In this document: piece by piece, positions 1 to 9,745 of the stretch | Numbering within the stretch: the first letter of the stretch is position 1 | Layout of the letters: the number at the start of each line of letters is the position of its first letter | Assembly (NCBI GenBank): GCA_900545495.1 | Contig: UQZJ01000005.1 | Location: forward strand, 66,759 to 130,758 | DNA from: an uncultured Eubacteriales bacterium | GTDB taxonomy: Bacteria; Bacillota; Clostridia; Oscillospirales; Oscillospiraceae | DNA: 64,000 nucleotides | Direction of reading: 5' to 3' | The notes under the pieces: generated by a model | Databases searched by the model: none | Told to the model about the DNA's origin: nothing | What the model saw: only the letters and a program-made list of their open reading frames with translations | Position numbers and translations under genes: made by a program

Positions 1-3000
1 GGGCCTTGGGGAACAGATAGCCGATCTTGGCCAGCGACCCGATGTACCAATCCGGTACCTCGTGATCCCGCATGGCCTCCTCCCAGCCCTCCTGAAAGCC
101 GCCCTTTTTGACCTTGCCCTTACGGACGGCCTCCATGATCTTGAAGGACATCTTGGGATCAAGCCCCATGGAAATGAGGTACAGCATAATATCGTCGCGG
201 CAGCCCACCGTCTGCAGAACGGAGGCGGTACCGCTGACGATCAGCTCACGGGCGTTGCCCAGCCACACGTCCGTACCGTGGGAGAAGCCGGACAGGCGCA
301 CCAGCGTATTGAAATCCTTGGGCATGGTGTCCATCAGCATGCCGCGGGTAAAGCGGGTGTTGAACTCCGGGATGGCCACGGCGCCGGTGGGGCCTAAGAT
401 CTCATCGTTCTCAAAGCCCAGCACCTTGGAGGATGTAAAGATGCTCATGGTATCCGGGTCGTCCAGTGGGATGGCCCGGGCGTTGACGCCGGTGAGATCC
501 TCCAGCATTTTGATCATGGTGGGGTCATCGTGTCCCAGCATATCCAGCTTCAGCAGGTTATCCTCCATGCAGTGGTATTCAAAATGGGTGGTGATGGTGT
601 CGCTGCCCGCGTCGTCGGCGGGGTGCTGCACGGCGGTGAAATCCTCCACATCCATGTCGTCCGGCACTACCACCAGACCGCCGGGGTGCTGTCCCGTGGT
701 GCGGCGCACACCCACGCAGCCCTGGGTCAGCCGATCCATCTCGGCGTTGGACGCCGTCTGCCCCCGCTCCTCCAAATACTTCTTCACCATGCCGAAGGCG
801 GTCTTTTCCGCCAGCGTGCCGATGGTTCCGGCGCGGAACACCTGGGTCTTGCCGAACATCTCAATGGCGTGCTGGTGGGCGCGTGCCTGATACTCGCCGG
901 AGAAGTTCAGGTCGATATCCGGCACCTTGCCGCCGCCGTAGCCGAGGAACGTTTCAAAGGGGATGTCAAAGCCGTCCTTGACATACTTCTCCCCGCAGAC
1001 GGGACACACCTTGTCCGGCATATCCGCGCCGCAGCCGTAGCTGCCGTCGGTGATGAACTCCGTGTTCTTGCACTTGGGGCAGCGGTAGTGGGGCGGCAGG
1101 GAGTTCACCTCCGTGATGCCCGACATATACGCCACCAGACTGGAGCCGACGGAGCCTCGCGAGCCGACCAGATAGCCGTTTTCCAGACTGCGCTGCACCA
1201 GCTTCTGGGCGGACATATACACCACATCGTACTTACCCAGAATACTTTTCAGCTCCACATCCAGCCGGTCGATGATGAGCTGGGGCGGCTGGTCGCCGTA
1301 CAGGGCGTGGCACTTGTCCCACACCATGTCGTGCAGCTCCTGCTCGGAGTTTTCCAGCCGGGGCGGGAACAGCTGTCCCGGCGGCAGCAGCTCGATCTCC
1401 TCGATGCGGTCGGCGATGCGCCGCGGATCGTCAATGACCACCTTATGCGCCGTCTCCTCCCCCAGATAGGCAAATTCCGCCAGCATCTCGTCGGTGGTCT
1501 TGAAATAGATGGGCAGCGGTGCGTCGGCATCGGGGAACTTCTGACTGGCCAGAAGAATGTGGCGGTAGATCTCGTCCTCCGGCTCCTGAAAGTGTACGTC
1601 GCCGGTGGCGCAGACGGGCTTTCCCAGCTCCTCACCCAGCCGGACGATGGTGCGGTTGAACTCCCGCAGTTCCTCCTCCGACTGGACATCGCCGTTGCGC
1701 AGCATGAACATATTGTTGCAGATGGGCTGGATCTCCAGATAGTCGTAGAACGAGGCGATGCGCTTCAGCTCCGCCCAGTCCTTGTGGTCTGCCACAGCCC
1801 GGAACAGCTCGCCCGCCTCGCAGGCCGAGCCGATGATAAGCCCCTCCCGGTGGCGCACCAGCTCCGTCTTGGGGATGGTGGGCTTGCGGTGGAAATACTT
1901 GAGGTTACTGGCGGAGATCAGCTGGTACAGGTTTTTCAGACCCAGCTTGTTCTTTGCCAGAATGATGATATGCTTGGGGCGGCGCTTGGTCTTGTTGCCG
2001 CCGGGACGCAGCTTCAGCATCTCGCCGTTGATCTCCTGCAGGTGGGAGATGCCCAGCTCCTTCTCCATTTTCTCAAAAAACGGGATGAGCATATACCCCA
2101 CCATGGCCGCGTCGTCGGAGGCGCGGTGGTGGTTGAAGGCGGGCAGATCCAGATGCTCCGCCACAATGTCCAGCTTGTACTTGCCCAGCTCCGGCAGCAG
2201 GTTCTGCGCCAGGATCAGGGAGTCCACATAGGTAGGGTCGAAGTCCAGCCCCACCCTGCGGCAGCCCGCCCGGATGAAGCTGATGTCAAATTCTGCGTTG
2301 TGCGCCGCCAGCGGGCGGCCGTTCACAAATTGCAGGAATGCCGTCAGCGCCTCCTTCAGCTGGGGCGCGTCCGCCAGCATGGCGTCGGTGATACCGGTCA
2401 GGCCGATGATCTCCGGCGTCAGGCGGCGATTGGGATTCACGAAGGTCTGGAACCGCTCGGTGATCTCGCCGTTTTTCAGCACCACCGCGCCGATCTCCGT
2501 GATGGCCTCCCGCTCCACCTTCAGGCCGGTGGTCTCGATATCGAAGCACACGATCTCATCGGCAAACGATTGATCCTGCGGCCCGTGGACAGCGATGCGG
2601 TCATCCAGGTTATTGACGAAATACCCCTCCACGCCGTAGAGGATCTTGATCTTCCCCTTCTTGCCCGCGTCCCGCGCCTTGGGAAACGCCTGCACCGTGC
2701 CGTGGTCAGTGACGGCGATGGCGGGATGTCCCCACGCCGCCGCCTGTGCCACTACCTTGCCCACGTCGGTAAGGGCGTCCATGGTGCTCATCTGGGTATG
2801 GAGATGCAGCTCCACACGCTTCTCCGGCGCGGTGTCCTTCCGCCCGGTGTGGAAGGCGCGCATGATGCTCACCGGCTGGAGCTGCACATCCTTGCCGTCG
2901 AAGGTCAGCGTCGGCTTGCCCTGCACCCGCAGCCACATACCGTCGCGGACGGCGTCACCCAGCACCTTGGCCTCCTTCTCGTCCATGTATTTCCGCACGG

Positions 3001-3436
3001 CCACAGAGCCGTGCTCGTCGGTCATGTTGAAATTCAAGCACCACTGACCGGGCCGCCGTGTCTCATAGCACTCCATGCCGAAGACGCGGCCCTCCACCAC
3101 CGCCATGCCCATCTTCAGATTCAGCTCCGATACCGGGATGACCCTGCCCTTGATCTCCTTGCCGTACAGCAGGTCGCTGCCGCTCTTGCCGGCAGCCGCC
3201 GGCTGGGAGAAGTGCAGCTGCACCCGCCGCAGGTCGTACTGCTCCGCCAGCATATGCTCCAGCGACTTCACCGCCGCGTCCGGCACCGCCTCGCCGCTGG
3301 TGGCCTGCACCTCGATGGTACGGGCTTCCCGATCCAGCACAGCGCCGGTCACATAGGCGTCATGCAGCAGCAGGCGCAGCTGACGCGGTGCCTGAAAGCT
3401 CTCAAATAATGTAAAAAACGGTAATTTTTCCGCCAT
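1..3436 (-). CDS. polC: PolC-type DNA polymerase III alpha subunit, partial (C-terminus off window)
   Basis: Replicative DNA polymerase of low-GC Gram-positives with built-in 3'-5' exonuclease. The reading frame starts at ATG 3436 and is still open at the left edge after about 1145 codons; family members are about 1430, so roughly 300 C-terminal residues are missing. Domains in order: N-terminal and OB region, PHP domain near residue 207 (ELHLHTQMSTMD), DEDD exonuclease near 294 (CFDIETTGL, with AAHNAEFD further on), a four-cysteine zinc site near 784-817 (CPKC and CPVC), and the catalytic palm near 837 (PDIDLNFSGEYQ). The order PHP-exo-PHP is diagnostic of PolC rather than DnaE. It is the last visible gene of the pyrH-ispG operon, 9 nt after ispG. 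Confidence 0.97.
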   Translation of the reverse strand, partial: MAEKLPFFTLFESFQAPRQLRLLLHDAYVTGAVLDREARTIEVQATSGEAVPDAAVKSLEHMLAEQYDLRRVQLHFSQPAAAGKSGSDLLYGKEIKGRVIPVSELNLKMGMAVVEGRVFGMECYETRRPGQWCLNFNMTDEHGSVAVRKYMDEKEAKVLGDAVRDGMWLRVQGKPTLTFDGKDVQLQPVSIMRAFHTGRKDTAPEKRVELHLHTQMSTMDALTDVGKVVAQAAAWGHPAIAVTDHGTVQAFPKARDAGKKGKIKILYGVEGYFVNNLDDRIAVHGPQDQSFADEIVCFDIETTGLKVEREAITEIGAVVLKNGEITERFQTFVNPNRRLTPEIIGLTGITDAMLADAPQLKEALTAFLQFVNGRPLAAHNAEFDISFIRAGCRRVGLDFDPTYVDSLILAQNLLPELGKYKLDIVAEHLDLPAFNHHRASDDAAMVGYMLIPFFEKMEKELGISHLQEINGEMLKLRPGGNKTKRRPKHIIILAKNKLGLKNLYQLISASNLKYFHRKPTIPKTELVRHREGLIIGSACEAGELFRAVADHKDWAELKRIASFYDYLEIQPICNNMFMLRNGDVQSEEELREFNRTIVRLGEELGKPVCATGDVHFQEPEDEIYRHILLASQKFPDADAPLPIYFKTTDEMLAEFAYLGEETAHKVVIDDPRRIADRIEEIELLPPGQLFPPRLENSEQELHDMVWDKCHALYGDQPPQLIIDRLDVELKSILGKYDVVYMSAQKLVQRSLENGYLVGSRGSVGSSLVAYMSGITEVNSLPPHYRCPKCKNTEFITDGSYGCGADMPDKVCPVCGEKYVKDGFDIPFETFLGYGGGKVPDIDLNFSGEYQARAHQHAIEMFGKTQVFRAGTIGTLAEKTAFGMVKKYLEERGQTASNAEMDRLTQGCVGVRRTTGQHPGGLVVVPDDMDVEDFTAVQHPADDAGSDTITTHFEYHCMEDNLLKLDMLGHDDPTMIKMLEDLTGVNARAIPLDDPDTMSIFTSSKVLGFENDEILGPTGAVAIPEFNTRFTRGMLMDTMPKDFNTLVRLSGFSHGTDVWLGNARELIVSGTASVLQTVGCRDDIMLYLISMGLDPKMSFKIMEAVRKGKVKKGGFQEGWEEAMRDHEVPDWYIGSLAKIGYLFPKA

Positions 3437-3445
3437 TCTCTCACC

Positions 3446-4483
3446 TTACAGCTTGTCGATTTCCTCAAACAGCGCGTCCACCAGCTGCTCCTGCGGCACC
3501 TTCCGCAGGATCTTTCCCTTGGCGAACAGCAGCCCCTCTCCTTTTCCACCGGCGATGCCCACATCCGCGCCGGACGCCTCGCCCGGCCCGTTGACCACGC
3601 ACCCCATCACCGCCACGGTGATGGGCTTATCGCAGCCATGCAGCCGCCGCTCCACCTCCCTCGCAATGGGGATCATATCGTACTTCGTCCGACCGCAGGT
3701 GGGACAGGAGATCAGATCCGGCCCGCTGCGGCGGACGCCCGCCGCCTGCAAAATGCGCTTGGCGGCGATGACCTCCTCCACCGGGTCCGCCGTCAGGCTC
3801 ACCCGCAGCGTGTCGCCCACGCCCATGCACAAAAGGCCGCCGATGCCGATGGCGGATTTCAGCACACCCATCTCCGGCGTACCCGCCTCCGTCACGCCCA
3901 GATGCAGCGGATAGTCCGTCTGCGCCCGGAGCATCTGATAGGCCGCCATATTCACCGGCACGCGGGAGCATTTCACGGAGATGCAGATATCGTCGAAGCC
4001 GCAGTCGTTCAGCAGCCGGACGTGACCCATGGCGCTGTCCACCAGCGCCTGCGCCGTGACGCCGCCGTACCTGGCCAGCAGGTCTTTTTCCAGCGACCCG
4101 CCGTTGACGCCGATGCGGATGGGGATGCCCCGCTCCCGGCAGGCGTCCGCCACGGCCCGCACCCGCTCCTTGCTGCCGATGTTGCCGGGGTTGATGCGGA
4201 TCTTGTCGATGCCGCCCTCGGCGCACAGCAGCGCCAGCTTGTAGTCGAAATGGATATCCGCCACCAGCGGGATGTGGATGCGGCTCTTGATGGCCGGAAT
4301 GGCCCGCGCCGCCTCCTCCGTGGGTACGGCCACGCGGATGATTTCGCACCCCGCCTGCTCCAGCCGGAGGATCTGCTGCACCGTGGCCTCCACGTTCTCC
4401 GTGGCGGTATTGCACATGGACTGGATGCTCACCGGTGCGCCGCCGCCGACGGCCACGCCGCCTACCATGATCTGCTTGCTCAT
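3446..4483 (-). CDS. ispG: 4-hydroxy-3-methylbut-2-enyl diphosphate synthase (flavodoxin/ferredoxin)
   Basis: Penultimate step of the MEP isoprenoid pathway: reductive dehydration of MEcPP to HMBPP using a [4Fe-4S] cluster. 345 residues, typical of the compact bacterial form. The TIM-barrel N-terminus contains VADIHFDYKLAL and RINPGNIG; the C-terminal cluster domain carries SCPTCGRTKYD near residue 258 and CVVNGPGEA near 293, supplying the three cysteines and the conserved Glu. It sits between rseP and polC in the conserved Firmicute order, and the operon also holds dxr from the same pathway and uppS, which uses the product. Confidence 0.97.
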   Translation of the reverse strand: MSKQIMVGGVAVGGGAPVSIQSMCNTATENVEATVQQILRLEQAGCEIIRVAVPTEEAARAIPAIKSRIHIPLVADIHFDYKLALLCAEGGIDKIRINPGNIGSKERVRAVADACRERGIPIRIGVNGGSLEKDLLARYGGVTAQALVDSAMGHVRLLNDCGFDDICISVKCSRVPVNMAAYQMLRAQTDYPLHLGVTEAGTPEMGVLKSAIGIGGLLCMGVGDTLRVSLTADPVEEVIAAKRILQAAGVRRSGPDLISCPTCGRTKYDMIPIAREVERRLHGCDKPITVAVMGCVVNGPGEASGADVGIAGGKGEGLLFAKGKILRKVPQEQLVDALFEEIDKL

Positions 4484-4493
4484 CGTATCCCCC

Positions 4494-5555
4494 TCAGTGT
4501 ATCAGCTTCCACACGTCGCTGAACGTGATGACCGCCATCAGCGCCAACAGCAGCACCAGTCCCGCAAAGTGGATGTAATTCTCGTATTTCGCCGGGATCT
4601 GCTTTTTGAACAGCGCCAGACCGATGGCGTTGATGACCAGAAAGAATATCTTGCCGCCGTCCAGCGCCGGCAGGGGCAGCAGGTTCATCACCGCCAGATT
4701 CACGGCGATGAGCGCCGCCAGATAGGCGATGTTCTCCACCGCCGCACGGGTGCTGCCGGACTGCTCGCCCACCTCGGTCATGGTGGACACGATGCCCACC
4801 GGGCCGCTGAGATCCCGCAGTCCCGCCTCGCCGGTGACCAGCATCTTTAGGCTCAGCCGCACCAGACGCACGAAGTCCACCGCGTTGTTCCATGTATAGG
4901 ACAGCTTCCGCCCCAGCGTGGCCTCCGCCGTCCCGAAGTACAGGCCGTAGCCCGTGTAGGGCTTGCCGTTCCGGTCAGTGTACGTCCGCTGCTCCATGGG
5001 TAGCTGGCGGAGGGTGACCTTCTCGCCGGAGCGCTCCACCACCAGATCAAAAACGCCGGTCTTGTTCAGACCCAGCAGCAGCCCGATATCGCTGTATACA
5101 TACACCCGCTCCCCGTCGATACGCAGGATGCGGTCGCCGGTCTGTAAGCCCTCGACGCTCTCCAACGGGCAGCCGTCGGCAAAGCCGACGACCACCGGCT
5201 CATAGAATGCCTGCGCTCCGGCGTACAGCGCCAGAATGATGAGCAGACCCGCCAGAAAATTCATGGCGGCGCCTGCCGCAAAGATGAGGAGCTTCGCCCA
5301 GAAGACCTGATTGTTCAGAGCCGCCGGGTCGTCGGAGTCCTCCTCCTCGCCCTCCATGGCGCAGAAGCCGCCCACCGGAAACAGCCGCAGGGAGTACTGC
5401 GTCTCCCCCCTCTGCTTTTTCCACAGGGTAGGCCCCATGCCGATGGAAAACTCATTGACCCGCACGCCGCAGGCCTTGGCCGCCATGAAATGACCCAGCT
5501 CGTGGACGGCGATGAGCACGCCGAACACCAGTATGGCCGCTAAGATATATACCAT
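4494..5555 (-). CDS. rseP: RIP metalloprotease, site-2 protease family (RseP/RasP)
   Basis: Membrane-embedded zinc protease that cuts transmembrane substrates such as anti-sigma factors and signal-peptide remnants. The HELGH zinc motif lies in the first transmembrane segment near residue 18, a PDZ domain follows in the middle, and NLLPLPALDGG near the C-terminus supplies the third zinc ligand. The start at 5555 (MVYILAAIL) has an AAAGGAG box 7-8 nt upstream; the open frame continues upstream into dxr but without homology. 353 residues, normal for RasP. Its place between dxr and ispG is conserved in Firmicutes. Confidence 0.95.
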   Translation of the reverse strand: MVYILAAILVFGVLIAVHELGHFMAAKACGVRVNEFSIGMGPTLWKKQRGETQYSLRLFPVGGFCAMEGEEEDSDDPAALNNQVFWAKLLIFAAGAAMNFLAGLLIILALYAGAQAFYEPVVVGFADGCPLESVEGLQTGDRILRIDGERVYVYSDIGLLLGLNKTGVFDLVVERSGEKVTLRQLPMEQRTYTDRNGKPYTGYGLYFGTAEATLGRKLSYTWNNAVDFVRLVRLSLKMLVTGEAGLRDLSGPVGIVSTMTEVGEQSGSTRAAVENIAYLAALIAVNLAVMNLLPLPALDGGKIFFLVINAIGLALFKKQIPAKYENYIHFAGLVLLLALMAVITFSDVWKLIH

Positions 5556-5568
5556 TGCCGCAACTCCT

Positions 5569-6723
5569 TTATTGTGCGCCCGCACATCCCAGAACGGCCT
5601 GACGTGCCATTCTGTCTGCCTCCAGTATATCCGCAAGGCTCGGCCGATATATCACCGGCACCTTGGAAAGTGCCTGCTCCACCAGCCGCGGGATATCGTT
5701 GAACCCGATCTCCCCCTGCAAAAACCGCTGCACCGCCGCCTCGTTGGCGCCGTTCATGATGGCGCAGGCCGTGCCGCCCGCCGCCGCGCACTGCCGGGCG
5801 ATACGTAGGCAGGGAAAGGCCCCCATATCCGGCGCGCTGAACGTCAGAGCGCCGCAGGTCAGCAGATCCAGCGTCCGATCCGGCGTCTCCGCCCGGTAGG
5901 GGTAGGTCAGGGCGTACCGGATGGGCAGCTTCATATCCGGCATCCCCAGCTGCGCCAGCATAGCCCCGTCCCGGAACTCCACCAGCGAATGGACGATGCT
6001 CTGCCGGTGGATCACCGCCTCCACCTGCTCCACCGGCAGGTCATACAGCCGCATGGCCTCGATGATCTCCAGTCCCTTGTTCATCAGGGTAGCCGAGTCG
6101 ATGGTGATCTTGGCACCCATGGTCCAGTTGGGGTGCTTCAGGGCATCCGCCGCCGTCATATGCTCCAGCTCCTCGAAGGAGCGGCCGAAGAACGGCCCTC
6201 CCGAGCAGGTCAGCAGCAGCCGCCGGATCTCGCGGCGGTCGCGGCAGCCTTGCAGGCACTGAAAAATAGCGCTGTGCTCCGAGTCCACGGGTACGATCTC
6301 CGCTCCCGCCTCCTGCGCCGCCGCCATCACCAGCTCACCGGCGCACACCAGCGTCTCCTTATTGGCCAGCGCGATGCGCTTCTTCTCCCGGATGGCCGCC
6401 AGCGTGGGCGCCAGTCCTACGCTGCCCATCACCGCGGTCACCACGGTGTCCGCCTCCGGCAGCGTGGCGGCGGCGATCAGACCCTCCGGCCCCTCCATCA
6501 CCTCGATGCCCGTGCCTTGCAGCCGGCCGCGCAGCTCCTTGGCGGCGGCAGGGTCATACAGCACGGCAAGGCGCGGCTTGCACTGCCGCGCCTGCTGCTC
6601 CAGCAGGTCCACCTGCCGGTTGGCGGTCAGCGCCGCCACGGAAAGTCCCAGCTCCTGCGCCACAGCCAGCGTCTGCCGGCCGATGGAGCCTGTGGCGCCC
6701 AGCAGGGATATGGTCTTTGTCAT
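5569..6723 (-). CDS. dxr: 1-deoxy-D-xylulose-5-phosphate reductoisomerase
   Basis: Converts DXP to MEP with NADPH, the committed step of the MEP pathway. The N-terminus has the Rossmann motif GATGSIGRQTL, then ANKETLVCAGE, CSGGPFFG near the catalytic loop and MGAKITIDSATLMNKGLE. 384 residues from the ATG at 6723, which has GAGGAA at good distance; the in-frame TTG five codons upstream overlaps that ribosome binding site and is unlikely. The coding region overlaps nothing but starts 12 nt after the cdsA stop. Confidence 0.97.
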   Translation of the reverse strand: MTKTISLLGATGSIGRQTLAVAQELGLSVAALTANRQVDLLEQQARQCKPRLAVLYDPAAAKELRGRLQGTGIEVMEGPEGLIAAATLPEADTVVTAVMGSVGLAPTLAAIREKKRIALANKETLVCAGELVMAAAQEAGAEIVPVDSEHSAIFQCLQGCRDRREIRRLLLTCSGGPFFGRSFEELEHMTAADALKHPNWTMGAKITIDSATLMNKGLEIIEAMRLYDLPVEQVEAVIHRQSIVHSLVEFRDGAMLAQLGMPDMKLPIRYALTYPYRAETPDRTLDLLTCGALTFSAPDMGAFPCLRIARQCAAAGGTACAIMNGANEAAVQRFLQGEIGFNDIPRLVEQALSKVPVIYRPSLADILEADRMARQAVLGCAGAQ

Positions 6724-6734
6724 AGATGTATTCC

Positions 6735-7577
6735 TCAATACAGCTTCACCGCGTCCACGATCATCCAGATCACCGGCGCGGCAAAGATCACGCTGTCAAA
6801 CCGATCCAGCACGCCGCCGTGTCCCGGCAGCAGCCGTCCATAGTCCTTGATGCCGTACTGCCGCTTGATGCAGGAGAAGCTGAGGTCGCCCAGCTGTCCC
6901 AGCACCGAGCCCACAAGGCCCAGCAGCACGCACCAACCGATATGGAGCTGTATCTCCGTACACAGGAAGAAGAAAATACGGAACAGGATCATGCCCGCCA
7001 TGCCGCCTACAAGGCCGCTGACCGCGCCCTCCCGGGTCTTCTTGGGGCTGACCAGCGGCGCCAGCTTGGTCTTGCCGAACAACATACCGCCGAACAGCGC
7101 CATGGTGTCGCTCATGAACGCTGCCACCAGCGGGATCAGCACCAGCCCCGCGCCGTGCTCCAGCATCCGCAGCCGCAGCAGGCAGGTAAGCGCCATGGGG
7201 ATCGCCACGCCCGCCATCAGAATGGCGCACAGGGCCGTGAAGTCCATCTCCTCTTTCTTGCCGTACTCCAGCACCATGCATATAAATACCACGACCGCCT
7301 GCGCCGCCGTCAGCCACGGCATCAGCCCCTGAATGGGTGTGCCAGCAAACGGCTCGCCGCGGAAGTAGACGTCCGCCACCACGAATACGGACAGCGCCGC
7401 CGCCAGTCCCCACCAGCGCCGGGTCTTCTCCGGCGGCAGCACCGCCGCCAGCAGCTCGTGGCTGCCGATGATGCACAGCGCCATGATAAGGGCCATCGTC
7501 GCCCAATCCGGCGCAAAGCACAGTACGCCCAACAGGGCGGGAACGCCCACCACAGCCACCAAAATTCTCTGTTTCAT
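6735..7577 (-). CDS. cdsA: Phosphatidate cytidylyltransferase
   Basis: Makes CDP-diacylglycerol from phosphatidate and CTP, the branch point for phospholipid head groups. 280 residues with about seven to eight predicted membrane helices. The C-terminal family signature is present: SCIKRQYGIKDYG followed by LLPGHGGVLDRFDS, giving the KR, KD, PGHGG and DRxDS residues. The start at 7577 has an AGAAGGAGA box. Lies between uppS and dxr, the usual Firmicute arrangement. Confidence 0.96.
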   Translation of the reverse strand: MKQRILVAVVGVPALLGVLCFAPDWATMALIMALCIIGSHELLAAVLPPEKTRRWWGLAAALSVFVVADVYFRGEPFAGTPIQGLMPWLTAAQAVVVFICMVLEYGKKEEMDFTALCAILMAGVAIPMALTCLLRLRMLEHGAGLVLIPLVAAFMSDTMALFGGMLFGKTKLAPLVSPKKTREGAVSGLVGGMAGMILFRIFFFLCTEIQLHIGWCVLLGLVGSVLGQLGDLSFSCIKRQYGIKDYGRLLPGHGGVLDRFDSVIFAAPVIWMIVDAVKLY

Positions 7578-7591
7578 GCTGTCTCCTTCTG

Positions 7592-8326
7592 TCAGGCCTT
7601 CACGCCGCCGAACCGGCGATCCCGCCCTTGATAATCCACGATGGCTCTATCCAGCTCCGCCCGGGTGAAGTCCGGCCACAGGGTGTCGCAGAAATAGAAT
7701 TCGCTGTACGCGCACTGCCACAGCAGGAAGTTGCTGAGCCGCAGCTCGCCGCTGGGTCGGATGATCAGCTCCGGGTCGGGGATGCCCGCGGAGTACAGGT
7801 ACTTGCCGAAGTTCTCCTCCGTCCAGTCCTCCCCCGCCTCGGCGCACCGCTGCGCCGCCCGCAGGATCTCCGCCCGTCCGCCGTAATTCAGGCAGATATT
7901 GGCCTGAAAGCCGTCGTAGTGGCTGCCGAGCTCGTCGGTCTGCGCCGCCAGTGCTTGCAGCTCCGGCGCAATAGCGGACAGATCACCGAAGAATTTCAAA
8001 CGGATGTGATCCTTCTCCATGGTATCCACCGCCTCCAGCAGATACTGCTTCAAAAGCCCCATAATAGCGCCCACCTCGTCGGCCGGACGCTTCCAGTTCT
8101 CCGTGGAGAAGGCGTATACCGTCAGATACTCCACCCCCAGCTCCTTGCAGTAAGTGGCGATATCCCGGAATACCTCCGCCCCCGCCTTATGGCCGGCAGT
8201 GCGCGGCAGCGAACGCTGCTTTGCCCAACGACCGTTGCCGTCCATAATAATAGCGATATGGCGGGGAAGGCGGTTTTTGTCCACCTCCCCCGCCGTCTGG
8301 GGCGTGCTTCTGCGGAACAGTGCCAT
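7592..8326 (-). CDS. uppS: Isoprenyl (undecaprenyl) diphosphate synthase
   Basis: cis-Prenyltransferase that extends FPP with IPP to undecaprenyl-PP, the cell-wall lipid carrier. The motif AIIMDGNGRWAKQR near residue 27 carries the catalytic Asp and phosphate-binding Arg; NICLNYGGRAEI and RPSGELRLSNFLLWQ are the later conserved blocks. 244 residues, normal length. The start codon overlaps the frr stop (TGATG), implying translational coupling. Confidence 0.97.
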   Translation of the reverse strand: MALFRRSTPQTAGEVDKNRLPRHIAIIMDGNGRWAKQRSLPRTAGHKAGAEVFRDIATYCKELGVEYLTVYAFSTENWKRPADEVGAIMGLLKQYLLEAVDTMEKDHIRLKFFGDLSAIAPELQALAAQTDELGSHYDGFQANICLNYGGRAEILRAAQRCAEAGEDWTEENFGKYLYSAGIPDPELIIRPSGELRLSNFLLWQCAYSEFYFCDTLWPDFTRAELDRAIVDYQGRDRRFGGVKA

Positions 8327-8883
8327 CAGACGGACATCAGTTCCTTTTCTTTATTTTCCAGCAGCTTATCCAGCTCCTTGCAGCTGTCGTCGGTCAGCTT
8401 CTGCAGGTCCTTCTCCACGATCTTCATCTCGTCCTCGGTGATCTCGGAGGCCTTCTGCTGCTTTTTGAAATTCTCCAGCGCGTCGCGGCGGATGTTGCGC
8501 ACCGCCACCTTGCCTGCCTCGGTGTACTTGTGGATCTGCTTGACCAGATCCTTACGGCGCTCCTCCGTCAGCTGCGGGAAGGCCAGACGGATGCACTTAC
8601 CGTCGTTCTGGGGATTGATGCCCAGATCGGACTCCTGGATGGCCTTCTCGATGCCCTTCAGCGCAGAGGCATCCCACGGCGTAATGACCAGCGTGCGGGG
8701 GTCAGGGGAGCCGATAGAGCCGATCTGCTGGATGGGGGTGGGGGTACCGTAATAGTCCACGCTGATGCGGTTCAGCACGGAAGCGTTGGCACGACCGGCA
8801 CGCACGGTGTCGAAGTCGTTGACAACGGATTCGATGCTCTTCTTCATTTTTTCCTCGTAGATCTTGTACTCGTCCTTTAACAT
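8326..8883 (-). CDS. frr: Ribosome recycling factor
   Basis: Splits post-termination ribosomes together with EF-G. 185 residues, the standard size; the sequence shows the long helical domain with RAGRANASVLNRISVDYYG and the hinge region RTLVITPWD, plus LTEERRKDLVKQ near residue 115. AAGGAGG lies upstream of the ATG. Cotranscribed 5 nt after pyrH, as in nearly all Firmicutes. Confidence 0.98.
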   Translation of the reverse strand: MLKDEYKIYEEKMKKSIESVVNDFDTVRAGRANASVLNRISVDYYGTPTPIQQIGSIGSPDPRTLVITPWDASALKGIEKAIQESDLGINPQNDGKCIRLAFPQLTEERRKDLVKQIHKYTEAGKVAVRNIRRDALENFKKQQKASEITEDEMKIVEKDLQKLTDDSCKELDKLLENKEKELMSV

Positions 8884-8888
8884 AGCGG

Positions 8889-9608
8889 TTAAGCCTCCTT
8901 CACGATCGTTCCGATTTTTTCGCCGCGCAGGGCGCGGATGATATTCTTGGGGTCCTTCAGTGCGAACACCAGTACGGGGATGTGGTTGTCCATAGACAGG
9001 CTGGTGGCGGTGGAATCCATCACGGCCAGATGGCGCTTGAGCACCTCGTCGTAGGTGATGGAGTCGAACTTGACCGCTGCGGCATTCTTGGCCGGATCGC
9101 TGTCGTACACGCCGTCGATGTTCTTGGCCAGCAGGATGATGTCCGCCTCAATCTCTGCCGCACGCAGCACCGCCGCGGTATCGGTGGAGAAGAACGGGCA
9201 GCCGATGCCGCAGCCGAAGATGACCACGCGGCCCTTTTCCAAATGGCGGATGGCCCGTGCCCGGATATACGGCTCCGCCACGGCGCGGATCTCCAGTGCC
9301 GTCTGCACCCGCACGTCCACGCCCTTCTGCTCCAGCACGTCGGCCATGGCCATGCAGTTCATGGTGGTGGCCAGCATGCCCATGTGGTCGGCACGGGTGC
9401 GCTCGATATGCCCCTCGCCGTCCTTCACGCCGCGCCAGAAGTTGCCGCCGCCGATGACGATACCCACCTGCACGCCCATTTCCACGCATTCCTTGATGAC
9501 GTCAGCCACCTGGCCCATCACCTGAAAATCCAGACCAACGTGCTTGTCGCCTGCCAGCGCCTCGCCGCTGATCTTAATGAGTACCCGCTTATACATTGGC
9601 TGCTCCAT
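8889..9608 (-). CDS. pyrH: Uridylate (UMP) kinase
   Basis: Hexameric bacterial UMP kinase of the amino-acid-kinase fold, making UDP. Visible motifs: LIKISGEALAG, VIGGGNFWRG, GCGIGCPFFSTDTAA and the uridine-binding DGVYDSDP. 239 residues. First gene of the minus-strand operon that runs through polC. AGGAGG lies 8 nt before the ATG, and a TAGAAT candidate -10 lies at 9639-9644 without a convincing -35. Confidence 0.97.
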   Translation of the reverse strand: MEQPMYKRVLIKISGEALAGDKHVGLDFQVMGQVADVIKECVEMGVQVGIVIGGGNFWRGVKDGEGHIERTRADHMGMLATTMNCMAMADVLEQKGVDVRVQTALEIRAVAEPYIRARAIRHLEKGRVVIFGCGIGCPFFSTDTAAVLRAAEIEADIILLAKNIDGVYDSDPAKNAAAVKFDSITYDEVLKRHLAVMDSTATSLSMDNHIPVLVFALKDPKNIIRALRGEKIGTIVKEA

Positions 9609-9685
9609 CGCTTTGCCTCCTGATTTTTTCTCCCTGCTATTCTACCTTATTTCTCCCGCTTTGCATAGGGGTAAAAAGAAAAAAT

Positions 9686-9713
9686 TTGTTTTTTCCCCGC
9701 CTTGGTGTATAAT
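9686..9713 (+). promoter_or_regulatory. Sigma-A-like promoter of the MBL-fold gene
   Basis: TTGTTT at 9686-9691 and TATAAT at 9708-9713 are separated by 16 bp; transcription would begin near 9720, and GGAGGGG lies 8 nt before the gene start. The -10 is perfect and the -35 is weak. Confidence 0.55.
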
Positions 9714-9745
9714 GAGGGAAACTCAGTTTTCCGGAGGGGATCGCC

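Noticed and set aside
530..3409. Plus-strand open frame of 959 codons opposite polC
   Set aside because: Antisense shadow of a GC-rich gene: His, Gln, Val and Leu-rich, no family motif, while the minus frame is a clear PolC.
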